The notes under the pieces: model-generated
What the model was told of the DNA's origin: nothing
Database searches by the model: none
What the model saw: the letters and a program-made list of their open reading frames with translations, nothing else
Assembly: GCF_009870125.1 (NCBI RefSeq)
Contig: NC_046683.1
Span: 54,141,869-54,205,868 of the forward strand
Reading direction: 5' to 3'
Length of the DNA stretch: 64,000 bases
Source of the DNA: Drosophila pseudoobscura
Lineage: Eukaryota > Arthropoda > Insecta > Diptera > Drosophilidae
Made by a program: the position numbers and the translations under genes
Shown here: positions 21,778-33,334 of the stretch, one piece after another
Layout of the letters: every line of letters begins with the position of its first letter
Numbering within the stretch: position 1 is the stretch's first letter

Positions 21778-24700
21778 TGGTTTATTTTAAGGCACAATCG
21801 AGTGGGTTTTTATTTTAAATTTACTTATCTGAGTAGTAGGCTTGGTATTTGGCACTGGTTTGGGGAGAGTATTCATAAGGCTTTGCTTCTGGAAAAATCA
21901 GTCAGTACATTTCAGTCAGACTGTCAGCAAGGACAGAATTCATTTAATTCAAAATTATATTTGGCTTTAACACACCGTACAAAATTATCGGACTTCCCCT
22001 CCCGCTTCCTGTGTGCCCTGGTCGACGCAACGATGCTCCATCGATGGATAGTCAGTAGTCAGCCAACATGTTGTACCTGGTTCCCAATTCCCGTGTCTGT
22101 TCATGGTCCATGGCATTCTCGGCTATCTTTGTCCCCTGAAACTCAACATGGAGCTCCTTGAGCGAGTCGCCTAAGCCTGGAGGACGCTGCGAACGATAAA
22201 CTGCTGATGGTTCATGACCAACAGGAGGCAAAAAATGTACAGAAGAAAATCGTATCGGCCACATTTTAGAAGATGACTAATTGAGAAGTTTTTTTAATAA
22301 AATATAATAATTCGAGTCTATACAAATACGGTTGCTGTAGTTACTTGTTTATAATGCGGGTTGAAGACTCTTCTGGCTCTTAAAGCCCTTATCCGAGTTA
22401 TCAGTTTGGTTCTATACCGGAGAACTTGATTAACTCATGCCCTACTTGCAATCAAACGCCTCGTTCGGATCAGTTTCAATCACCAGCTTACACGCATACA
22501 TTCGAATGCACTGCTGACGGACTGAGGGCCGGTTTACGCACAAAAAAAAATGCAAAGTACCAACTTTACCCAAAGCCGCTATCAAAGGGCTATCAACCAA
22601 GAGTAAACACTGATAGCATTATCTGAGCGGAAAGGCCATTGGCAATAATTTGCAATTAAATTGGAGGGTGCTCTCCGTTTAAGTAGCCAAAAGAACGAGA
22701 ACCATCCGAAGCCAAACAATTTCGCATTGCAACCACGAAACAACAATCAAGTAGTATTCGCTATAACGATGCAACACCCACCACCCCATCCACATTCCAC
22801 CGCCACAAGCCAATTATTGCGGTTACGCTTGGTGTGGCACTAAGCCAAAAACCAAATGGACAGACGGAGATGTTAAAAACAACAGCAATTCCTCTTCTGG
22901 CCACTTGCTAATTACCCAGCGGTCTGTGAAGACCGTCATTGAAGACTCATGGATAAATCAATTTGAATTTGATTCAATTGCATTTAATGAAAAGATTTTC
23001 GGGTTTAAGCATGTGCAACGAGGAAATATTTTAGGAAATGGTCTGCGTATAAGAACATTTAATAGTCAAGGCAGCGGCAGCCTTGGACAACTCCATTCTG
23101 GGGGCACCAGCTCCAAGTGTCACAACACGTAAGTCAACACGTGGAAATTGGATTATTAGAGCGGTGCGTGTGCACAATGGAAGTCGAGGGAAAACAGCAA
23201 ATTGGACCAAAAACGCTCGCAGCTAAGACAGCTCCAGGAGGAGCAGCAGCAACAAAGCAGCATGTCGATTGGGTAACTAACGAGGCACAAAACGAGGCAA
23301 AGCATTCAAGGAATGTGAACAAATTTAAAATTCAACAAAACGATGTCCCGCCGAAAGTACTGCCTGTGGAATGGCAAACAAAAGCATCCATAATTCAGTG
23401 GGCACCGAAGTAAAGATGGGGAAAGTTGTCAGAACTAAATTATCTAAGAAATTGCTTTAAAGTCTTTCCAGCTGAAGCTCCAGCTGAAGCTCCTCAGAAT
23501 ATGGCTTGCAAAGGAACAAAGACATGGAGTGCTCAAGCCTGCAAGTAAGCACTCCTTCAAAATGGGCCAGAAGGCTAACCCAAGTCGGCCCACGGCCGCA
23601 AAGAAATCCGATGGCCATCCCCAAGCATCCAGGCTTCAGCTGGAAGACTCTCCAAGACATCATAGCGAGATCAGTGCACTAAGGATAAGGCATGGGCATT
23701 ATAAAAACAATAAATAAACAGTTATATGAAACTTATTAACAAATGCAAAACCATTCATATTGACCCTCCTTTCGTTGATGGAGGTATCCCTATGCACTAT
23801 ATGGTAATATCAGAGTACCCGCCAGGGTGGGGAAACGTCTCCACGGACAGAGACACTGGCCAGACGACAACAAGTGCGAAATATGGCCTTCCATCCATTT
23901 TAGCTTTAACTTTAAAGCCATTTCTCAATGAGCGAGCCCAGGGCAGGCTGTCAGATCGTATATCGCAAATCGATTTTTCCTTCTCGGCTATTTTTTTTTT
24001 TCGGCTATAAATTACATGTCGTCCCTCGTCAAAGTTGCCTTGCGCTGTCCTTCACAGGGAATTGGGTGGAATTTGTGCACTTAGTTCCAGCGCCTCATTA
24101 TGGCCGTCACGGCGGTGGTAATCCTAATGCGTTGTAATAATAATTCAAATATTCCGGAGAACGGACACATTAGTTCCGCCATTTTGAACAGGCGGCAGAA
24201 CAGTGTGTGATAAACGATGGACCAACCAACAGGTTGTGACAAGTGGATTCGGCGGTCCAATTTGTAGGCACTTCATAAATGTCTAGGGGAAAGTTATTAA
24301 ATGATCATTTCGTTGGAAATGTTACGCGCCAGAATGATTGATAGCCCACTGAAGCCCCTACGCACAATCGGAAGACACGAGAGAGCCCATAAAACGCTTT
24401 CGGCGAATGCCCATCAAGTAGCGATACAATAAATAATACAATAGTCAGAAACATTTGACAGAGCATCCATAAAAGTGCCGAAAGAACCAAAGAGGACTCC
24501 TACCAACTCCACCATCGTCTGTGTGTATGGAGCTCCTGCTCATTCAAATTGTAGCCATGTTCACATAAAGAGCAGACAAAAGACATAAAGTAAATGAAGC
24601 GCCACACAAAATGCAGACGAGATGAGTAGTACATACATATGTACATATATGTATATATATGTAGAGCTGCTCCGAGCCACTAGCAGACGATGTGACGAGT

Positions 24701-26622
24701 ATTTTCATTCTATTTCCATTTGCACATTCTCGTAACTCAGTTGCCATTCAAAAGCGAAATCCAAATCAATTGTTACACACAATGAAAACAGTTTTTCCTG
24801 CACAATAAATGCGAGCATATAGATATACATAAGTCTGTGCAGCATTCTCTGGATACCAAACAGTGCAAAGCTCCCTTTGGGGAGCCTTTCGGCTTTAATA
24901 TAAAAATAATCATTTAAGCAAGATCCCAGGACTCAATCCGGCGCTTGCCTGTCAGCAGCAAAGGAGAACAATAGACTACTGACTACTGACTACCGACGGC
25001 TACATGTGATTGCTTGAGTAAATTGTATGACTGACTGGCAACTGGCAACTGGTAACTGGCAAGTTGTCAAGATAAGGTCTAACATCAATCGGGGCTGCTT
25101 GGCAGACACTCCATAGAAAGCTTAACCTTGAAATGCATGAATACCGGAATGGTTATTGTGTCTGGCTACGACATGAGAAGTGTACAAGTGAATTCTCAAT
25201 GTGTCAAAATTGTGGTGTTGCGAGATAAGTATTTATAGAATTGAATACCTTTAAGCCAAAATACAGAAAATAATGCGACAATTGTGTGCTTTGTGTGTGT
25301 GTGTGTGTGTGTGTGTGGGAGAGAATAATTATTGCACGAAACCAATGGAAAAACAAATTAATTTAAGAGTTGGAATATAAAATGTCCATAGCAGCCCATT
25401 CATCACTCTGATTACTTTTCCCCATTTAATCCGTATACGAGTAGAGAACAGACTATGAGTTCCTTGGAGTAAAAACGAAACCCATTCCAATCCACACTCT
25501 AATAGACAATGAACCCGTCCAACCATTTCAATACTTCAGCATCAGTGCCATGAATATAGATTGCGTGCAGTGACGCACACGCGAATCGGTACGGTTACGG
25601 TTACGGGTACTGGTACGGGTGCGGGGATAGAGAAAGGCATTCATACATGACATTTTAATACCCATATGAATGGTAATCAAAATGAACAAAAAAAAAAACT
25701 CAAAGTTCGCGAGGCACACACGAGACAAAAGGGATATTAATTTCGACAGGACTTTAGCCTTCATCTGCGATGATGCTTGGCTGGAGAATCATCTGGAATT
25801 GAGATGTACAATCATGTTAACAAACAATTGTCAAATTGGCGTCCTGTCAAATGGAGCTTATTAGCATAAATTGCTTTTTAATGTCGAAAATTGCTTGGCG
25901 AAAGCATTAGCATCTGCCTACGATTATCACATGCTCCTCCTGCATTTGATTTTGAATGGCAGTCTGGCAGCCATATTTCAGCTGGGCGCAGACAAGCGGA
26001 CCAAAGAACCCTTAAGTGATTTGTTTGTTCAAGAGGAATTGATTGCAACGAAAGCCGAGACAGACAGACACACAGTCAGGCAACGCAAAGACAAAGGCAG
26101 CCCAGCCAGCTGTGGCGTAAGAACCTGAATCCGAATCAGCACCAGAACCCAGACAGGCACCGATATAGCCGCCCTTGGGGGCGGTTCGTATAAATCCATC
26201 CATCCATTCGACCCACAGCACACACACACACTGGCAAGTGTGAATTTGCCATTTTTATGGTTTAAGTGTCGCGTCATTATAATTCAGTTGGAATGCATGG
26301 CATTCGGACCATTTGAATGGTTTATGGGAGACACATTAAAAGTTCTCCCTGCACATATTTGTTTTAGAAATATATATCACCCACAAAAGGCAATCAAGAT
26401 GACATGAAAAACATCTGACGCAGTTGATAAAGTGCTTTCAAATGGTATGGGGAATACTACGGAATTGTCTGATTAACGAAAACGTATATGGATTTAATGC
26501 TAAACAGACTAAAAAAAGAGAGATTCGACCGAAGATAGGAAGCGAGAGAAGTTTAATTTTGTTATTTAAAACACATTCAAACGATAAATCGTTTCAGGAA
26601 CTTAACCAGAACTGCCATGTGC
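21778..26622. other. Intergenic DNA between the C2H2 gene and the hydroxylase array
   Basis: Mostly unremarkable noncoding DNA with a (GT)n run at 25292-25316 and a short GGTTACG/GGTACG repeat near 25589-25621. One minus-strand open frame of 70 codons at 22264-22052 has protein-like composition and is discussed as a finding. No other gene is supported. Confidence 0.55.
25292..25316. repeat. (GT)n microsatellite
   Basis: About twelve GT units in intergenic DNA. Confidence 0.95.
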
Positions 26623-28365
26623 TTAATTCAATTTCTTCGTTGCAACTGAAATTATTAAAATTTAAGCTTTAGTATGCCCAAACGATGCATATATGTATAT
26701 AGACTAATAAGCTCACCCCACATGTTCCCTATTATTAGAGGGCAAGAATTGTGCAAGACACTCCAATCGGTGTTCCGCCATAGCAGCAAAGAACCTTTCT
26801 GCGGCTTCACGCGTAAGCTGAGAAAGGGGAAGACTGTCTCTCCGCCTTGCTGCACGTTGCTCATCTGTTAAAAAGGTTGAGTTGAATTAAATACAGCACC
26901 AAAAATGTAATAGATCCTTACAAAAATTAGTGCTGTAGCTGCAGAACCCGCACTGTCATCAAGATCGTATCTGCCAGCGATCCCATAATTGACAACCTGT
27001 AGCATTTCCTTTTCGTTCATATCCATTCCACTGACATCCTGAATGCGTCGATTCACAGTGCGAATGATATCTTGGGCAGAGTTCGACAACTGGGCTATCT
27101 TGCAGGTGAAATTGCTTGAAATTTTTTGGCGTTTCAGTTTGGGTCTAGCTAAACTTTTCAATGCCTCAATTTCCTCATGGTTGAAGAGATCGTGATATAA
27201 GTAAACGTGCGCTTCGTTATCCAAATTCTCTTGTCTGATGGGTGCAAGCTGTAGAAACGGCGTGGATCGTAGGTAGCGACAATGGACATCATTTACTTTT
27301 CGAGGATACGACATTGCACACAAGGTTTTTAGATTGTGTAGGTGCAAAACATCTTCTTCTGGTTGGGCACGTTTAAAGGGCTGACTTTCCAGCAGCTGCA
27401 GCTTGGACAACTGCTTCAGCATATACTGGTGATCGGGCTGAATGGAAAGTACTTCGTGGGCATGCTCAATAGATGCGGAAAAACGTCCTACGATACGGGA
27501 AGGAAATCAAATTCATATTCTAAAGTTATTCTGTACAAATGTTCAACTAACCAAATCCCTTTGTGGCCTCAACAAGCATTTCCAAAATAGTGATATATTT
27601 CATGACCATTGTGTCAAACTGTTTTTGATTGCGATGGGCATCATAGTAAAAGAGAGCCAATTCCAGCCAATATTCGGCTGTCTCGTAGTGTTTGATATAC
27701 AGATTTACCAGACCGAACATGAAACACTCGCTCGGTCCCCATTTCTTACGACTGGAAGGAATCGAAAGGATTGAAACCAGAAAGCATAGAGTTTTATCAT
27801 CATACCTGTAGCGTTTGCCACGCAATATCCCGCCTGCCATGTCTCCGGGATCCAAGCTATAAACGGTTTGGAGCTTATAAATAGCTCCTAGAGCTTCCTC
27901 AAAATCAATGCCAGTGGGCTGCTCGTGTAATCGAGACTGAGACATGGCAATCTCTTTGGAGCCCAATACTTTTTTCATCAGTTTCAAATATTGCGGCCAA
28001 TCCCAGTACATATGACGAATGAGCCTGAACTGATGCCACAAATTGTGCCCAGGCTTTGCTGTTAGTGCGCTCAACAGATCCTCCGCATGCTTTATGGCTC
28101 TGTAAAATGTGCGATGATTCAGTTTTTGTTTGATTTAACTACATGTTGGTTGTACATACAGATGCACTTGCTTCAGTTGAATCTTCAACGCTTCCTCATA
28201 GCTTTTAAAATTATTCACATATGCTTCTTTCAGTTTTATCATGGGTAGCAGAGATTCCAAGGATATGGTAATGTCGTGCGACTTGGCTTCATATTGAAGC
28301 TGTGCCCCAGCGTGGAGACAAACAGCCGCCATCAGAAACAGAAAGAACAGGCACAATTTAACCAT
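26623..28365 (-). CDS. Prolyl 4-hydroxylase alpha-like protein A, H-x-D lost
   Basis: Six coding exons read 28365-28160, 28099-27806, 27751-27552, 27487-26922, 26864-26717 and 26645-26623, all with GT-AG introns and consistent phase (478 aa). A signal peptide (MVKLCLFFLFLMAAVC) leads into the N-terminal P4H alpha domain, a TPR-like peptide-substrate domain (exon 3) and a C-terminal double-stranded beta-helix. Relatives hydroxylate proline in collagen-like chains in the ER lumen, as partners of protein disulfide isomerase. Here the strand that should carry the iron-binding H-x-D reads NYGIAGRYDLDDSAGS and is shortened, so the motif is gone. The distal His survives (LHNSCP), but the 2-oxoglutarate Lys is Met (GNMW). 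The protein stops eight residues after that Trp (VATKKLN). Open frames and clean splice sites argue for a conserved noncatalytic protein rather than a dead gene. Confidence 0.85.
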
Positions 28366-28639
28366 GGCAATGACTAATTAAAACTGATCTGAAAACCTAT
28401 ATGAAAGACGAACTTCCTGAGAAGCTTGGCTAATATGTTTTCATTATGCTTCATGCTTGATTATTTCCCAAATCTGAGCTACGTTACAATTATTTCCAGC
28501 TTTTCCAAATTTTTGTCACGCCATCCTTGCATCAATATCCCCAATCATACTCAGGGGGAGTGTGTTTGCAACTGAAAAATCGCCCAATCAAATCAGATAT
28601 TAAATTGACAGAGATTCAAGAACTTATTGCACTTACAGG

Positions 28640-28850
28640 AATGGGTAGCAAAGATTCCCGTGATCTGTAGTCATCCGTCTCTTCCTTAGCCTGGAGGCAA
28701 ACAACAGCCGTTAGAAGCAGGAAGAACAGGCACAATTTAACCATGGCAATAACAAATTTTAACTGACTTGAAAATCTGTATGAATCACTTGGTGAGACGC
28801 TTGGCTAATATGATTTCTGTATGCTTCATGCTTCGATATTTCCGCGGTGT
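28640..28850 (-). pseudogene. Truncated duplicate of the 5' end of gene A
   Basis: The reverse strand from an ATG at 28744 reads MVKLCLFFLLLTAVVCLQA, almost the signal peptide of gene A, then diverges but regains RESLLPI, matching LESLLPM of A. About 100 bp upstream also matches the flank of A (GCTTGGCTAATATG, TATGCTTCATGCTT). Everything after the middle of the first exon is missing. It is a broken tandem duplicate carrying promoter and signal peptide only. A short secreted peptide from it is conceivable but unsupported. Confidence 0.8.
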
Positions 28851-29422
28851 CTTAACCTTGAGAGTATAGAGGAGGATTACCCAGTTGGGCTACACCACAA
28901 GGGGACAAGGCTGAGAGGGTAAAAAGCCTAGAAAGTTCGGTAAGTAAGCTAGTACACAAAGCATTCGATAATAGAAATGGCTTAAATATATTACATACAT
29001 AGATCAATGGTGCAATGACGCGATCACCGGACTCCCTTTCATGTTCTCCTCTATAGTTTCAAAAGTCCGTGGCTTATCTGCAGCCCTTCTGTCTAGATGG
29101 CTTTTCCCACACCTTCACATAGACCAGTGAAGATTCTTGACCGATGCTTGCTTCAGTTTCTGCAAAGGCCTCAAGAAAGGTATCATGCCAGGCAGGTTTC
29201 GCTGGTACTTCAATGTCAAACCTTGGAACCTACTAAGAAAGCACCTACCTACACCAAACCTACTTAAAACCGTAGAAAATTAAATGACCTAAGCAATTAG
29301 TTGCACTTTAATTACACATACACCCGGTACTTTACTTAAAATTTTTGTTGTTCTTGGATATGAAGCCAAGTTAATTTTTAAAAACATTTTTGTAACATTT
29401 TTAGGGATCACCACCGAATAAA
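28851..29422. other. Spacer between gene A duplicate and gene B
   Basis: No gene is assigned. The reverse strand of about 29073-29222 holds a 49-codon open stretch (EVPAKPAWHDTF, ESSLVYVKVWEKP) preceded by an AG that could be a 3' splice site. It has no ATG and no recognised domain. Confidence 0.4.
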
Positions 29423-31161
29423 CTATTCTATCTGTTTTGTAGCAACTAAAAAGAGACGAATCAAAGGGTTACGATGTCATGGAAATGATATTTCAGACTT
29501 ACCCCACTTATTCCCCACAATGACGGGACACTCAATGTGGTAATCGCCTGTCCTGGGCCACACCAGAAGCGAACCCTTTTGTGGAGTGACCCGTAGATTT
29601 AGAGAGGGAAAATGTATTTCACCTCCTTGCCTGACATTACTCAGCTAAAATGGCGGAGGAGTTATTATAGATGGTTTCGTACATCATCAACTGTGTACTC
29701 ACATAAAGCAAGGCAGTGACGACAGCTGTATCCCCTGGAGGAGGCTCTAAGAAGTGTCCGCCAATGCCAAAGTTCCTGACTTGCAGATCATCGGACTGAG
29801 GCGAACTGGCGCCGCTGGCTTGGTGTATCCTTCTATTCAAGGAGCTAATTATCTTATGCATTGAGCTGCTTAGTTCTGCTGATTGCCAGGGGCGTGTGGC
29901 CGTGTAGTCCGTGAAACTGTCGATTTCCCTGTATGTTATTTTGTTCCGTTTCAAAAGCGGACTTGCCAAACGCCTGACTATAGCCAGTTCTTCATCGCTG
30001 AGGATATCATGATATAAACTGATGAGTGGCATAAGAGAAAGTTCTTCCATTTTAAGCGGCGCTAAGCGAAGAAAATCCACTCCCCTCATGTAACGACAGT
30101 GCAGCCTGCCAGCAGGCGGTGACTGATGCTGGCGGCACAATCTCTTGAGTAGCTTCGCATCCACATCTATGGGTAATGATGATTTTGGTTTTTGCTCATC
30201 TGATTTCGTACCAAGTTCTTGTACTTTGTCTTGGAAGAATTTATCGTAAGGCTGAAGTACCAATAGTTCTTTCGCATGTTCCAAAGCAGCCTCAAATTTA
30301 CCTGGAAAAGGTAATCTTTTGATGGAAAATCACTTTCTTAATGGAAATATGCTTTACCCAAGCCAATGTTGGCAAGCATCAAGTACTCCAATACGTGGTC
30401 ATAGGTCCAGTGACGGAATCCGAGCTGTCTGGGATTGGGATGTCGCCTGTAACTGTCCCGCGTCAGTGTCAGCCAAGCGTCAGCGTCCTTGTAATACCCT
30501 TGAAGTTGACACAAAACTCCCAGCACGAATGTCTCAAAAGCTCCCCACCGCTTAACGCTGTTAAATTATAGTTTTTGGTATATACGTAGGTTCTTATAAC
30601 TATCCATCCACTCACTTGTACTGTCTGCCGTGTAGGTTTCCTCTGGCTATGTCCGCGGGTTCCAAATCCCAAGTATACTGTATGCGCTGGAGCCCCTTGA
30701 GAGCCTCCACAAGATCCATATTTGTGGGCATTTGTGGTTGCAGTTCCTTTAGAATCTGTATCTGTATCTGTTCCTTGGGGGCACGCATAACACTAAGCCA
30801 CTTGGCCCAATCCAGATGCATGTGACGTATCACAGAGAACTGATGCATTAAATTCATCGAATTTAAGGTCGCTTTCCTTTGCAGATCCTCATACATTCCA
30901 ATGGCTCTAGAAATATTTTGTTTATTTTAAATTTCATATTAAATTTTGATTGACTCACAGTTGGACATCTGCCATTTGCTGTTGCAAAGTTTGGGCATAG
31001 CTGCGAAGGTTTGCCACCGTCTTTTCCTGCAGTTTCAAAAGCGGCAGCAAGGCGTCTAGTGATACAGAAAATCCAAAGGTGGGTGGTATATATCGCTCAG
31101 CATTGATGCAGGTGCCCAGAGCTGAAAACAAGAAAGGCAGCAAGAAAGCAAACTTGATCAT
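29423..31161 (-). CDS. Prolyl 4-hydroxylase alpha-like protein B, H-x-D lost
   Basis: Six coding exons: 31161-30959, 30906-30616, 30557-30358, 30301-29703, 29644-29503 and 29445-29423 (485 aa, all phases agree). An in-frame ATG also lies at 31188, but 31161 (MIKFAFLLPFLF) aligns with the start of gene A and gives a normal signal peptide. The domain order is as in A, with a conserved R-L-H-C-R-Y and F-L-R-L-A-P-L-K-M-E block. The iron-binding strand reads NFGIGGHFLEPPPGDTA: the expected H-x-D is replaced by a proline run. The distal His (DYHIECP) and the Lys (GNKW) remain, in a segment about eight residues shorter than usual. The C-terminal exon VATKQIE matches that of A, so A and B are sisters. 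Predicted secreted or ER protein without hydroxylase activity. Confidence 0.85.
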
Positions 31162-31318
31162 TGCAGCGACTGTACAGGTTATGATCATATACTTAAAAGA
31201 TCTATACTGAAACGAACTGAATTACCCTAACGAAAGCATTCGCCAGGGCAATATCTCTGGCCTCAATGTGGCATTAGTTTTATAAACAGTTGATGGGCTG
31301 ATTTCCAAAGCTAGCAAC
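31162..31318. promoter_or_regulatory. 157-bp divergent promoter between genes B and C
   Basis: The start codons of B (minus) and C (plus) are 157 bp apart. TATAAA at 31281-31286 lies 33 bp before the ATG of C, which implies an extremely short leader. On the minus strand TCAGTA (reverse of 31204-31209) could be the initiator for B. Confidence 0.55.
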
Positions 31319-33194
31319 ATGTGGCATTGCTTATTGTTCTTCCTCTGCTTCATCTTACATAAACTGCCTCGAGTTCAAATGGAATTCATGACAGATCATG
31401 CCCAGTCCACAGCTTCCATGATAAGTCTAGTGGAGATGGAAAGTGTGTTCATTAAACAGCTAGACAGATACTCGGACGACTTGGAGTGGAAAATCAACAG
31501 CATGGAGAGGTTGTTTTCAATTATTCTTAAAGATTTTTAACCGATCTTCTTCCGCTCAGCTTTCTTGACGAAGTGCAGCTGAAAAGGGTGCCTTGGAAGC
31601 ATACTCCGGAGGAGTATGTTGCTCATCCGTTGACCAGTTTCTCGCTCATACGACGCCTACATGAGGATTGGAGCCATATGGAGATATTTATGTCACATCA
31701 TGTGGGCTTGGATAGTCTCAACAAAATTCAGAGTATACTAGATATGGCCAAGCCCACGGAACAGGACCTTCAAGATGCCCTCAGCGGCATAGACGCCATC
31801 CAGAGTCACTATGATCTAGAGCCAACGGATATAGCCAATGGAGTGCTGAATGGACGGCAATACAAGTAGGTTGAATGCCTATGCTCCTTCATATTTGTAC
31901 ATGGTTCTGTTTAGCACTACCATGACGACACTCGAGTGCCTGGCTATGGTTAAATTTCACGAAAGTAACCAACAGATGCATTCGGCAATCGGATGGTATG
32001 AGGCAGCGCTACAGCGCTACGATGGGGCCAGAGATGGTCATCTCTACAGAGAAGTTTTAAATTTTAAACTATCCGATTTTTATGGTAGTTATGCTCGTGC
32101 CTTGGCCGCAAGAGGTAGGTTAGGTTTACAGCATTATTCCATTGCCTTTCAATTGGGTTTCCTCCGCAAAACAGGCTTGTGGAAGCCTGCATTAGCCCTA
32201 CTGGAGAATGTGTCCGACTTGCATGCTGATCTCTGGCTACTGCAGCGTCAGCTCAGGAATCTAATGGACCTGCATGAGCGCCACGAAACAGTAAGTCTGA
32301 AAAAAGGGTCCATATTTGCATAATTTCTTTGGCTCTTCATTCCAGTATGTGAAAAAAGATCCAAACACCGAAACGATCGCTTGTCTTGGTTTATATACAC
32401 CCATCAGAAATCGTAGCTGTCACTACGAGTCTACTAGAACAGCATTCCTTCGGCTTGCCCCGCTCAAGGTGGAGATGCTTAGCCTCGATCCCTATATAGC
32501 CATCTACCACGATGTCATTTACGAGAGAGAGATCGCTCGTGTCATGACGCTAGCACTATCTTCACTCAAGGGTCCTGGCCGCTATAGTAAGCGGCGGGAG
32601 CACAATATAAAGTCTGTGACGGTGTACGAGGAGGAGAACAGCCAACTGAACCAACGTACTAGGGATATGACTGGTGAACAAGTGAAAGAAGACAAGGACT
32701 TTCGTATCTACAATTCTGGAATAGGTGGCTATATACGATACCATATGGATAACTTGGCGAAAGAAGAGCAACAGGTATCCTAATACTTGAAACACAAAAG
32801 AAGGGAATGTTCTTCTAATATTCGTATCCTTTAGCCCGGCTTTGGGGATTACCAGACAACAATTATGTTTTTTGTAAGTATTAAGAGCATTTCCTTTTCT
32901 GTCTTTAATCTTAATTAATCCCCAATTTAGTTAAATGAAGTGCCGCACGGCGGCGCCATTTCATTTCCACAACTGGAATTTACTGTCTGGCCTCGAAAGG
33001 GCAGTGCTCTGGTGTGGCACAATCTGAATAATAATTTGGAGCTCGACTATCGTGTTGCACACATCTCATGCCCTGTTATAGTGGGCTCCAAGTGGAGTAA
33101 GTTTTTCCCATTAACATTCATTCAAAAATTCAATTTCACTTAATTTTCAGCCCTAGTAAAGTGGCTGCATGAGGAGCACCAAAGGTTTACATAG
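31319..33194 (+). CDS. Prolyl 4-hydroxylase alpha-like protein C, canonical residues kept
   Basis: Eight coding exons: 31319-31509, 31560-31865, 31915-32114, 32175-32290, 32346-32774, 32835-32873, 32931-33096 and 33151-33194 (496 aa; phases agree). A signal peptide (MWHCLLFFLCFIL) precedes the N-terminal domain, the TPR-like substrate domain in exon 3 and the 2-oxoglutarate/Fe(II) dioxygenase domain. It is the only member here with the full catalytic set: HMD at 32742-32750, distal His at 33060-33062 and Lys in GSKW at 33090-33092. It is otherwise the most diverged plus-strand copy, lacking the Y-S-S-S block after the signal peptide. It has two extra introns (after 32290 and 32774), the second shared in position with gene G. 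Predicted ER-lumen hydroxylase; substrate unknown. Confidence 0.88.
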
Positions 33195-33334
33195 ACCCTG
33201 CCAAAAGCACGTGACTAAATCACTAAATCATAGCCGTGAAATGGATAATTTTCCAACGCTTTCTGCTTCTTAATGGGTACTTTTTTTTTAGCCAGTTTAA
33301 GTTTGTTTCTTAACCCGTTTGAAACTCTATTAAA

